NCBI GenBank assembly: GCA_007118195.1
Contig: SKSA01000063.1
Coordinates: 1 to 6,320, forward strand
Length of the DNA stretch: 6,320 nucleotides
Origin: Anaerobacillus sp.
GTDB taxonomy: Bacteria > Bacillota > Bacilli > Bacillales > Anaerobacillaceae
Direction: 5' to 3'
Each line of letters begins with the position of its first letter. Within the stretch, counting starts at the first letter, position 1. Below the pieces are notes generated by a model that was not told the origin of the DNA, did no database searches, and was given only the letters and a program-made list of their open reading frames with translations. Below, one piece after another: positions 1 through 5,838 of the stretch. The translations under genes and the position numbers were made by a program.

Positions 1-45
1 AAAAAGCACCTCCAAATTTTAGACCGTGTCTAAAATTTGGGGTGC
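1..45 (-). terminator. Rho-independent terminator of the etfBA transcript
   Basis: Arms at 6-24 and 28-45 are complementary over 18 pairs with one bulged base and a 3-base loop (25-27). Read on the minus strand, the stem is followed directly by five T residues (1-5). It lies 35 bases beyond the etfA stop codon, so it closes the fadB-etfB-etfA transcript. The T tract may continue beyond the window edge. There is no convergent gene in view, and the plus-strand side lacks a T tract, so it appears to work in one direction only. Confidence 0.9.
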
Positions 46-79
46 AGTTCATCCAAAAAGGGCTCGCTTTCATAAAATA

Positions 80-1057
80 TTAAGAGCTAACAACTTCTTT
101 TTTAAATTCTTCAAGTAGAAGTGGTAACACTTCTGCTAAGTCGCCAACTATACCGTAATCTGCGATGCTGAAAATTGTTGCTTCAGGATCTTTGTTTACT
201 GCTACGATGCATTTAGAGTTTGACATTCCGGCAACGTGCTGAATTGCACCAGAAATACCGAAAGCAAAGTAAAGATCTGGTGTTACAACTTTACCAGTTT
301 GGCCGATTTGTAATGAGTAGTCACAATATTCAGCGTCACACGCTCCACGCGAAGCCCCTACAGCTGCTCCGAAAATATCAGCAAACTCATACAGCTTATT
401 AAACCCTTCTTCACTTTTCACTCCACGACCACCAGCGACAACGACTTTCGCTTCTGATAAGTCGACACCACCAGAGCTTTTACGTACGATCTCTTTAATG
501 ATTGTACGTAAATTTTTAATATCAACAGAAATTGCTTTTACTTCACCAGAAAGAGACTCATCTCTATCTAACGCCGTAATATTATTAGGGCGAAGAGTTG
601 CTAGAATAATTCCATCTGAAACTACTTTTTTCTCAAATGCTTTACCTGCATAGATCGGACGAGTGAAAATAACTTCTTCGCCGACTACTTCTAAACTAGT
701 AACATCTGAAACTAAACCAGCTTGTTTTTTCATGGCAATTCGAGGTGCAAGGTCTTTTCCCACAGCGGTATGTCCTAATAGCACCACATCTGGGGATTCC
801 TCATCGATAACTTGAAGAAGCGCTTGTGAATATGCATCAGGTGTGTAATCTTTTAAACTACTATTTTCTACTGTTAAAACTTGATCTGCACCGTAATAAA
901 ATAATTCCGAAGATAAACCGCTTACATTTTCACCTAATAGAACTGCGGCAACTTTTCCTCCATCAGCAACTTGCTTTCCAGCTGCAATGGCTTCAAATGA
1001 TACGTTACGAAATGAATTGTCTCTTATATCAGCAAGAACTAATACTTTTCTAGCCAT
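80..1057 (-). CDS. etfA: Electron transfer flavoprotein alpha subunit (FAD-binding)
   Basis: This is the alpha subunit of the soluble ETF heterodimer, which takes electrons from acyl-CoA dehydrogenases and passes them towards the quinone pool. The 325-residue product has the family's usual length. The N-terminal nucleotide-fold domain begins MARKVLVLADIRD. The C-terminal FAD domain contains GASRGACDAEY (residues 234-244, with the FAD-contacting Arg239-type position near residue 237), LQIGQTGKVVTPDLY (249-263) and the ETF-alpha signature GISGAIQHVAGMSNSK followed by VNKDPEATIF. An ATG two codons upstream, at 1061-1063, is also in frame, but the GGAGGG ribosome site at 1066-1071 would then be only 2 bases away; it is 8 bases from the chosen ATG. 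The gene follows etfB by 16 bases, and its ribosome site abuts the etfB stop, which suggests translational coupling. A terminator follows it. Confidence 0.96.
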   Translation of the reverse strand: MARKVLVLADIRDNSFRNVSFEAIAAGKQVADGGKVAAVLLGENVSGLSSELFYYGADQVLTVENSSLKDYTPDAYSQALLQVIDEESPDVVLLGHTAVGKDLAPRIAMKKQAGLVSDVTSLEVVGEEVIFTRPIYAGKAFEKKVVSDGIILATLRPNNITALDRDESLSGEVKAISVDIKNLRTIIKEIVRKSSGGVDLSEAKVVVAGGRGVKSEEGFNKLYEFADIFGAAVGASRGACDAEYCDYSLQIGQTGKVVTPDLYFAFGISGAIQHVAGMSNSKCIVAVNKDPEATIFSIADYGIVGDLAEVLPLLLEEFKKEVVSS

Positions 1058-1065
1058 ATTCATAT

Positions 1066-1071
1066 CCCTCC
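1066..1071 (-). promoter_or_regulatory. Ribosome binding site that decides the etfA start
   Basis: GGAGGG on the minus strand lies 8 bases before the ATG at 1055-1057 and only 2 bases before the ATG at 1061-1063. The spacing favours the downstream ATG, giving a protein that starts MARKVLVL. Confidence 0.75.
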
Positions 1072-1073
1072 AG

Positions 1074-1844
1074 TTAAATTACTTTAGCTTCCGTCTTTAA
1101 TAATGAAACAAGCTCTTTTACTTGAGCATCTACTTCACCTTCAAGAATTTTTCCTGCTTCTTTTTGCGGTGGTAAGAAGATTTCAACTGTTTTTGTTTTT
1201 GCTTCTACATCTTCTTCCTCTAAATCAATATCATCTAACTCTAAGCGCTCTAACGGTTTCTTTTTCGCTTTCATAATTCCTGGTAAAGAAGGGTATCTTG
1301 GCTCGTTTAAGCCTTGTTGCGCTGTTACAAGAACTGGCAATGATACTTCGACAACTTCTTTGTCACCTTCAACGTCTCTTTCAATAGTAGCAACTGAACC
1401 ATCTATATCGATTTTCGTAATTGAAGTTACGTGAGCAATGTCTAACTCTTCAGCAATTCTTGGCCCAACTTGCCCAGAACCGCCATCAACAGCGACATTA
1501 CCTGCTAAAATGATGTCATAGTCTTTATCTTTTAATAATGTTGCTAACACTTTAGCAGTCGTAAACTGATCGATATCGTCAACTTCTTCACTATCAATAA
1601 CAATTGCTTTGTCAGCACCCATTGCAAGAGCTGTACGTACTTCTTTTTCTGCTTCTTCCTCAGCAAAAGAAACAATCGTTACTTCTCCACCATGTTTTTC
1701 TTTAAGGACTAGTGCTTCTTCAATTGCGTACTCATCATAAGGATTGATAATAAATTCTGCACCATCCTCATTAATAGAACCATTATTAAGAGTAATTTTT
1801 TCTTCTGTATCGAAGGTCCGCTTCATTACGACAAAAATATTCAT
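1074..1844 (-). CDS. etfB: Electron transfer flavoprotein beta subunit (AMP-binding)
   Basis: This is the partner of EtfA in the cytoplasmic ETF heterodimer, and it binds a structural AMP. The 256 residues match the family length. The ETF-beta signature region VTAQQGLNEPRYPSLPGIM, followed by KAKKK, lies at residues 173-195; it includes the loop that docks with acyl-CoA dehydrogenases in known ETFs. The nucleotide-binding stretch GNVAVDGGSGQVGPRIAEEL (115-134) fits AMP binding. The ATG is preceded by AGGAGG (1852-1857) at 7 bases. An acidic segment, LELDDIDLEEEDVEA (201-215), lies between the signature and the C-terminal arm that wraps the alpha subunit. The gene sits 56 bases after the enoyl-CoA hydratase gene and 16 bases before etfA, in one transcription unit. 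Confidence 0.96.
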   Translation of the reverse strand: MNIFVVMKRTFDTEEKITLNNGSINEDGAEFIINPYDEYAIEEALVLKEKHGGEVTIVSFAEEEAEKEVRTALAMGADKAIVIDSEEVDDIDQFTTAKVLATLLKDKDYDIILAGNVAVDGGSGQVGPRIAEELDIAHVTSITKIDIDGSVATIERDVEGDKEVVEVSLPVLVTAQQGLNEPRYPSLPGIMKAKKKPLERLELDDIDLEEEDVEAKTKTVEIFLPPQKEAGKILEGEVDAQVKELVSLLKTEAKVI

Positions 1845-1900
1845 TCCTTTACCTCCTTAAATTAAGTAATACCCAAACTCTCTTTAAATTTTCTTAAGTA

Positions 1901-2686
1901 TTATTCATCTTTAAATTGTGCCGGTCGCTTCTCGAGGAATGCGTTGATTCCTTCTTGTCCATCGTGAGAATCAAAAGCTGCTCCAAAAAGCTCAGCTTCT
2001 TTTTTAACACCGTCTTGGAAGTTGTATTCGTTTACATATGTTAATAACTGTAATGCTAATTTCATTGAGACAGCACTTTTCTTTGTTAGCTTATTAGCTA
2101 ACTCGTATGTTTTTTCTAGTAGTTCATCTTCTTGATAAGCGTGATTAGCTAAACCAAGGGCTACAGACTCACTACCTGTGATCGGCTCACTAGTTAGTAA
2201 CATTTCAGCAGCCTTTGCTACTCCTACATAACGCGGAAGACGTTGACTACCAGCAAAGCCTGGAATTAACCCTAGTTGTAACTCAGGTAAGCCTAATTTA
2301 CAATTTTCAGAAACAAGACGAATGTGGCAAGCCATTGCAAGCTCCAATCCACCACCTAGAGCAGCTCCATGGACAGCAGCGATGACAGGTTTGGAAAATT
2401 GTTCAATACGGTTAAATAAGATTTGCCCGTATTCGCCTAACTTTTCAAAGTCAGAACCTTTTTCTACAGTCGTAAATTCTTTGATGTCTGCTCCTGCAGC
2501 AAAAAATCTTCCGTGACCGTGTAAAACAACCACCTTTACTTTATCATCACTTTCAAGTTCATCAAAAATCGCTGATAACTCTTGAAGTAGCGGAGACGAT
2601 AATGCGTTAGCAGGGGGGCGGTTAATCGTAATTGTTGCAATACGGTCTTCCTCTTTTACGAGGAAAAATTGATACTTACTCAACAT
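1901..2686 (-). CDS. fadB: Enoyl-CoA hydratase (crotonase family), FadB type
   Basis: This enzyme hydrates trans-2-enoyl-CoA to 3-hydroxyacyl-CoA in fatty-acid beta-oxidation, in the cytoplasm. The 261-residue crotonase fold is of normal length. FFAAGADIKEF (61-71) forms the first half of the oxyanion hole, and HGAALGGGLELAMACHIR (106-123) supplies the second half and Glu115. LGLPELQLGLIPGFAGSQRL (131-150) carries Glu135. The two glutamates are 20 residues apart, as in rat mitochondrial hydratase (Glu144 and Glu164), so a hydratase rather than a Glu-lacking crotonase is expected. A GTG at 2687-2689 is also in frame, but GAAAGGAG (2693-2700) is 6 bases from the ATG and 3 from the GTG, so the ATG is preferred. 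The sequence and its place between fadR and etfB match B. subtilis FadB as I recall it. This is the short monofunctional FadB, not the bifunctional E. coli enzyme of that name. Confidence 0.93.
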   Translation of the reverse strand: MLSKYQFFLVKEEDRIATITINRPPANALSSPLLQELSAIFDELESDDKVKVVVLHGHGRFFAAGADIKEFTTVEKGSDFEKLGEYGQILFNRIEQFSKPVIAAVHGAALGGGLELAMACHIRLVSENCKLGLPELQLGLIPGFAGSQRLPRYVGVAKAAEMLLTSEPITGSESVALGLANHAYQEDELLEKTYELANKLTKKSAVSMKLALQLLTYVNEYNFQDGVKKEAELFGAAFDSHDGQEGINAFLEKRPAQFKDE

Positions 2687-2768
2687 CACTCACTCCTTTC
2701 AATTACTCAAGCTTATTGTATTATTCTGCTAGTTCAAGTAGTACAAACTTATTTTAATTATTACACAA

Positions 2769-2774
2769 ATTATA
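2769..2774 (-). promoter_or_regulatory. Possible -10 element of an internal promoter for fadB-etfB-etfA
   Basis: The minus strand has a perfect TATAAT here, 82 bases before the fadB start and inside a 254-base non-coding gap. No good -35 box stands 16-18 bases upstream (the region reads AATTTT), and the area is so AT-rich that a TATAAT could occur by chance. The length of the gap makes an internal promoter reasonable. I see no TGAATGA-type FadR half-site in the gap. Confidence 0.3.
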
Positions 2775-2829
2775 CAACATTGAATATTAAAAAAATTGTT
2801 TTCAAAAAAATATTTTCAATATCAATGGT

Positions 2830-2886
2830 GAATTTTGAATTACTTATCGAAAATGCAAAGAGCATTACACAAATAATTCAAAATTC
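2830..2886. repeat. Perfect 13-base inverted repeat with a nested hairpin, fadR-fadB gap
   Basis: GAATTTTGAATTA at 2830-2842 is exactly complementary in reverse to 2874-2886. The 31-base interior holds a second small stem, AATGC (2852-2856) with GCATT (2862-2866) and a 5-base loop. The structure lies 54 bases past the fadR stop, and no T-rich run follows it on the minus strand, so it is not a typical terminator. It may be an RNA stem in the read-through transcript, a protein site, or an accident of AT-rich sequence. Confidence 0.5.
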
Positions 2887-2940
2887 TTGATTAAAATCAA
2901 TTCAAGTTTTTCCTAAAGTACTACTGAACTAGCATTGAAA

Positions 2941-3528
2941 CTACGATTTCCTCATTGCAGCAAGTAGCATTGCATGAACAGGTTCACAGAGCTGAACTAA
3001 GTCATATTTATGCTCTTTCATAACCCAGTCAGTAACAACTTCATCAATTGTGCCAAAGATCATTTGCCTTGTGATGCGAACCTCAAGATCCTCTCTAAAT
3101 ACGCCATCTTCAATTCCGAGTAAAATGATCGTATCAATCAGTTTTAAGTACCCTTTAAGGACTTCATTAATACGATTTCTTAACTCGATATTAGACTGTC
3201 TTAATTCTAATTGAGTCACAATCGCTAATGAATGATCTTTTTGTAATTGCATGAGGTGCATAGTTATCAATATTAATAATTTCGCCTCAATTGAAGATTC
3301 TCCTGCTAATTCTTCTTCAATCTTTTGAATAAATTTTCCCATTTTTTCTTCAAATAGCGAAACGAGTATATCTTCTTTGTTTTTAAAGTAAAGATATATC
3401 GTTCCATCTGCAACGCCTGCCTCTTTCGCTATTTTTGAAACTTGCGAGTGATGATATCCATTTTGGGCGATTATTTTTACAGCAGCATCAATAATCTGAT
3501 CGTATTTTTGCCCTTTCCGCTTTGCCAA
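2941..3528 (-). CDS. fadR: Fatty-acid degradation repressor FadR, TetR family
   Basis: This is a TetR-family repressor. Its B. subtilis relative (YsiA/FadR) represses beta-oxidation genes and is released from DNA by long-chain acyl-CoA. The 195 residues have the usual TetR size. The helix-turn-helix covers about residues 28-50, SQVSKIAKEAGVADGTIYLY followed by FKN, nearly identical to B. subtilis FadR as I remember it. The ligand domain also keeps its characteristic IVTQLELRQSN (103-113) and RQMIFGTIDE (154-163). The start is TTG at 3526-3528, with AAGGGG 7 bases upstream; the ATG at 3545-3547 is out of frame. A matching FadR operator overlies its own promoter, so autorepression is expected. 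Unlike B. subtilis, no lcfA ligase gene precedes it; the next gene upstream is the divergent oxidase operon. Confidence 0.93.
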   Translation of the reverse strand: MAKRKGQKYDQIIDAAVKIIAQNGYHHSQVSKIAKEAGVADGTIYLYFKNKEDILVSLFEEKMGKFIQKIEEELAGESSIEAKLLILITMHLMQLQKDHSLAIVTQLELRQSNIELRNRINEVLKGYLKLIDTIILLGIEDGVFREDLEVRITRQMIFGTIDEVVTDWVMKEHKYDLVQLCEPVHAMLLAAMRKS

Positions 3529-3557
3529 CTTTTTTCCCCTTCCTCATTACGATAATG

Positions 3558-3577
3558 ATGAATGATCATTCATTCAT
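3558..3577. promoter_or_regulatory. FadR operator
   Basis: ATGAATGA, four spacer bases and TCATTCAT match the outer half-sites of the B. subtilis FadR consensus (WTGAATGAMTANTCATTCAW, from memory) at every half-site base. Only the centre differs (TCAT in place of MTAN). A 16-base perfect palindrome, ATGAATGATCATTCAT (3558-3573), overlaps it in a shifted register, because the right-hand half-site is partly duplicated (CATTCATTCAT). The site covers the predicted transcription start of fadR, a position suited to repression. Confidence 0.85.
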
Positions 3578-3583
3578 ATTTTC

Positions 3584-3612
3584 ATTTTAGTTCATCCTTT
3601 ATTCTATGTCAA
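3584..3612 (-). promoter_or_regulatory. Sigma-A promoter of fadR
   Basis: On the minus strand, TTGACA (3607-3612, a perfect -35) is followed after exactly 17 bases by TAAAAT (3584-3589, one mismatch to TATAAT). Transcription would start near 3576-3578, at the edge of the FadR operator, leaving a leader of about 50 bases before the TTG start codon. Confidence 0.85.
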
Positions 3613-3674
3613 TCAGCTTATTTAAATATAACCAATAACAAGTTTGTATTTTTTGGAGAATAAGGAAATAACTT

Positions 3675-3704
3675 TTGGAAATAGTAAAGGTATCCTTCTA
3701 TAGT
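3675..3704 (+). promoter_or_regulatory. Candidate promoter of the oxidase operon
   Basis: TTGGAA (3675-3680, four of six to TTGACA) and TATAGT (3699-3704, five of six to TATAAT) are 18 bases apart. The start would fall near 3711, about 40 bases before ccoN. The spacing is acceptable and the boxes are moderate, so an activator may be needed. The -35 lies about 100 bases from the FadR operator, so FadR bound there would not directly cover this promoter. Confidence 0.5.
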
Positions 3705-3730
3705 GGTAATTCGTTCTAAGGATAACTTTA
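3685..3730. repeat. 13-base inverted repeat flanking the oxidase operon -10 box
   Basis: TAAAGGTATCCTT (3685-3697) is the reverse complement of AAGGATAACTTTA (3718-3730) at 12 of 13 positions. The 20-base interval contains the candidate -10 box and start point. Half-site centres are 33 bases apart, close to three helical turns, so both would face the same side of the DNA. It could be an operator for a dimeric or looping regulator. If transcription starts further upstream, it could also fold as a leader hairpin just before the ccoN ribosome site. Confidence 0.6.
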
Positions 3731-3751
3731 AGTCCTGAAAGGAGTAGCATC

Positions 3752-5143
3752 ATGGTAACACAAACATCTAATGATACATACCAACCAACGAAAGTGTTTT
3801 TTTACTCATCACTCGTATGGCTCGTCATCGGTATGATCTACGGTTTAATATTAGCTTTAAAATTTATTTGGCCTAATTTTTTAGTTTGGGGACCACTCCA
3901 AGTTATTTTACAATTCGGGCGAATCCGACCTATTCATACAAACATGCTTTTATTTGGTTGGTTAACGATGGCTAATATAGGGGCTCTTTTTTATGTTATC
4001 CCTAAACTTTGTCGAAATCAACTGTCATTTCCTAAAATGGCAACGTTTTTAGGTTATTTTTGGAATGCGATAATTGTTGTCGGTTCCGTCGCATTAACAA
4101 TGGGTTATACGACAGTTACTGAATACGGGGAGTGGCCATTATGGATTGATATTCTTGTTGTTATTGGGGTAGGAATGCTAGCAATGATATGTTTTTCTAC
4201 GATTGCTAACAGAAACGAAAAACAGTTATATGTAAGTCTATGGTATTTTATGGGGTCCCTCATTTGGCTACCTGGTTTATATATCATTGGTAATCTTCCT
4301 TATAAATTATTATCAGGGGTTCCACAGTTTTTGATTTTTTGGTTTTATGGCCACAACGTCATTGGATTATGGTTTACCACAGTTGGGGTAGGGTTAATTT
4401 ATTATTTACTTCCTTACTTGACTAAAAATGCTTTATACAGTCATCGGTTATCATTAATCGGCTTTTGGACCATTGCTACTTTTTATGTCTGGAACGGACC
4501 TCATCATCTTCAAAACGGACCTATTCCGCTATGGTTAATGAAGGCAGGGATTATCCCATCAGTGCTATTAATTATTCCTGTTTGGGCAGTTTTAGCTAAC
4601 GTGTTCGGAACATTAAAAGGAAAATGGCACGCTGTCGCCCATAATACTCCACTAAAATTTTTAGTAACGGGCGCTATATTTTATTTAATTACTTGTCTGC
4701 AAGGGCCGTTTCAATCTTTGCAAGGTCCAAGTTCAATTGTGAAGTTTACTGATTGGGTACCTGGACATGCCCATTTACCCGTATTTGGAGCATTTTCTTA
4801 TGTGGCATTTGCGGTAATGTATTATGTAATCCCAAAAATTGTTTATCACCATATATATTCTAATCGAATGATGGAAACTCATTTCTGGCTGTCAACAATC
4901 GGGTTACTCTTGTTTACATTTAGTACGTGGACGGCTGGTGTTTTTGAAGGCTTTGCTTGGATTGAAGGCGCCCAGTACGGACTTCAGTTTGTAGAAATGC
5001 TCGTGGCTATGCAACCATTTTTCTGGATACGAGCAGTAGGGGGAACATTAATGTTCCTAGCCCAGATTTTCTTTATTATTAACCTTTACAAAACAATCCA
5101 ACTAGGGAAGAAATCTCAAAATACAAATGAAAGCAGCGCTTAA
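3752..5143 (+). CDS. ccoN: cbb3-type cytochrome c oxidase, catalytic subunit I (CcoN-like)
   Basis: This is the membrane haem-copper subunit that reduces oxygen to water. The 463 residues form about twelve membrane segments. The ligands seen are His62 in GRIRPIHTNMLLFGW (low-spin haem); His201 in FWFYGHNVIG with His251 and His252 in YVWNGPHHL (CuB); and His339 and His341 in TDWVPGHAHLPVFG (high-spin and low-spin haem). Tyr245 lies 44 residues after His201, and His339 lies 87 after His252. These match the spacing recalled for Pseudomonas stutzeri CcoN (His207/Tyr251, His258/His345), so the helix-VII tyrosine typical of C-family oxidases is present. This argues against a nitric oxide reductase. 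After the HxH pair, LPVFG replaces the usual SGALG, which marks a divergent branch. GGAG lies 7 bases before the ATG. The gene is first in an operon with two cytochrome c genes. Confidence 0.92.
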   Translation: MVTQTSNDTYQPTKVFFYSSLVWLVIGMIYGLILALKFIWPNFLVWGPLQVILQFGRIRPIHTNMLLFGWLTMANIGALFYVIPKLCRNQLSFPKMATFLGYFWNAIIVVGSVALTMGYTTVTEYGEWPLWIDILVVIGVGMLAMICFSTIANRNEKQLYVSLWYFMGSLIWLPGLYIIGNLPYKLLSGVPQFLIFWFYGHNVIGLWFTTVGVGLIYYLLPYLTKNALYSHRLSLIGFWTIATFYVWNGPHHLQNGPIPLWLMKAGIIPSVLLIIPVWAVLANVFGTLKGKWHAVAHNTPLKFLVTGAIFYLITCLQGPFQSLQGPSSIVKFTDWVPGHAHLPVFGAFSYVAFAVMYYVIPKIVYHHIYSNRMMETHFWLSTIGLLLFTFSTWTAGVFEGFAWIEGAQYGLQFVEMLVAMQPFFWIRAVGGTLMFLAQIFFIINLYKTIQLGKKSQNTNESSA

Positions 5144-5149
5144 ATTCAG

Positions 5150-5177
5150 TTTTGAGTGTTGAATTTTGAGTGTTGAG
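5150..5177 (+). repeat. Four tandem 7-base repeats (TKTTGAR), left hairpin arm
   Basis: The units are TTTTGAG, TGTTGAA, TTTTGAG and TGTTGAG, which form two 14-base units differing only at the last base. The array starts 6 bases after the ccoN stop codon. Positions 5151-5181 can pair with 5227-5257 at 23 of 31 positions because both arrays share the 7-base period and the GAGT/ACTC core. Confidence 0.85.
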
Positions 5178-5214
5178 TTTTTGTAAGTAAATGCTTCGAT
5201 GAATTTCTTTCATG

Positions 5215-5256
5215 AACTCTTAACTCATAACTCATAACTCTTAACTCATAACTCAA
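5215..5256 (+). repeat. Six tandem 7-base repeats (AACTCWN), right hairpin arm
   Basis: The units are AACTCTT, AACTCAT, AACTCAT, AACTCTT, AACTCAT and AACTCAA with no gaps. They are approximately the reverse complement of the TTGAGT-type units before them. The stretch between the arms (5178-5214) has a small inner stem, ATGAA (5199-5203) with TTCAT (5209-5213). The array ends 3 bases before the ccoO ribosome site, so folding could alter access to that site or separate ccoN and ccoO expression. Confidence 0.88.
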
Positions 5257-5259
5257 AGT

Positions 5260-5267
5260 GGAGGTGA
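5260..5267 (+). promoter_or_regulatory. Full-length ribosome binding site of ccoO
   Basis: GGAGGTGA is a complete match to the 16S rRNA anti-Shine-Dalgarno end, 4 bases before the ATG. It is the strongest site in the oxidase operon and stands directly after the repeat hairpin. Confidence 0.8.
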
Positions 5268-5271
5268 TTTA

Positions 5272-5790
5272 ATGAGTGGATTTGCCAATGAACGATCGAT
5301 GTTCACTTACGTCATCGGTGCGTCTATATTATTTTTGATCGGAGTTTTCGGAACTGCATACTTACCATTTTACGATGACCAAATGCAAGCCCCCAATGAA
5401 AATGCTGAATTAAGAAATTATTCTGTGGACTCTGCAGAATATCGCGGAAGAGAAGTTTATATTCGTGAAGGCTGTCACGTTTGTCATACGATGTTTGTTC
5501 GACCGGTACTAGCTGATAGTGCTTTAGGACCTATTTCACAACCAGCTGACTATTATTATGAAGCACCAGCAATGCTTGGTTCAAAAAGAACTGGTGCCGA
5601 TTTAATGTGGGTCGGGAATCGTTGGAATGCTGACTGGCATCGTGAACATCTAATTAATCCACAAAAAATTTTACCTGGGAGCATCATGCCAAGATACGAT
5701 TACTTAAGTGAGCAAGATATGGAAGATTTAATCGCCTATTTAATGAGTTTAAAACCTTCACCACAAACAGAAGGCCGACCGGTCAATTAG
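5272..5790 (+). CDS. ccoO: cbb3-type oxidase monohaem cytochrome c subunit II (CcoO-like)
   Basis: This is a membrane-anchored c-type cytochrome that feeds electrons to CcoN from the outer face of the membrane. One N-terminal membrane segment (about residues 11-32) anchors it. The single haem site is CHVCH (68-72) within GREVYIREGCHVCHTMFVRP, a CcoO-like context. The likely axial methionine is Met139 in PGSIMPRYDYL. The block GSKRTGADLMWVGNRW with DWHREHLINP (103-130) matches the CcoO core seen in proteobacteria. At 172 residues it is somewhat shorter than the roughly 200 residues typical of CcoO. It begins 128 bases after ccoN, most of that gap being the 7-base repeat hairpin, and is followed 48 bases later by the next cytochrome c gene. 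Maturation would need a cytochrome c synthesis system encoded elsewhere. Confidence 0.9.
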   Translation: MSGFANERSMFTYVIGASILFLIGVFGTAYLPFYDDQMQAPNENAELRNYSVDSAEYRGREVYIREGCHVCHTMFVRPVLADSALGPISQPADYYYEAPAMLGSKRTGADLMWVGNRWNADWHREHLINPQKILPGSIMPRYDYLSEQDMEDLIAYLMSLKPSPQTEGRPVN

Positions 5791-5825
5791 TGTAGTGTAA
5801 CTCTTCCTAGTCTATTGTAGAAAGT

Positions 5826-5831
5826 GAGGTG
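5826..5831 (+). promoter_or_regulatory. Ribosome binding site that decides the third oxidase gene's start
   Basis: GAGGTG lies 7 bases before the TTG at 5839-5841. The alternative in-frame GTG at 5824-5826 overlaps this site and has no ribosome site of its own upstream. Confidence 0.7.
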
Positions 5832-5838
5832 TGTAGGT

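Noticed and set aside
220..402. Open frame on the plus strand inside etfA
   Set aside because: It is antisense to a strongly conserved gene, has no ribosome site, and its translation shows no recognisable pattern.
826..1053. Open frame on the plus strand inside etfA
   Set aside because: Antisense to the conserved N-terminal part of etfA, with no ribosome site or family features.
2322..2516. Open frame on the plus strand inside fadB
   Set aside because: It lies opposite the catalytic core of the enoyl-CoA hydratase, where coding constraint explains the open frame.
2669..2890. Open frame on the plus strand across the fadR-fadB gap
   Set aside because: It overlaps the fadB start and its ribosome site, has no ribosome site of its own, and its composition is what AT-rich non-coding DNA gives.
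2886..2911. Terminator on the plus strand (CTTGA...TCAAG followed by T5)
   Set aside because: The stem is only 5 pairs of weak composition, and no plus-strand gene ends there.
4105..4287. Open frame on the minus strand inside ccoN
   Set aside because: Antisense to membrane segments of the oxidase, with no start signal or recognisable product.
3752..5143. Nitric oxide reductase (NorB) as identity of the haem-copper protein
   Set aside because: The helix-VII tyrosine at residue 245 has exact cbb3 spacing to the CuB histidines, and a CcoO-like gene follows, so oxygen reductase is the better call.
5150..5256. CRISPR array
   Set aside because: The repeats are 7 bases long, tandem without spacers, and present in both orientations.
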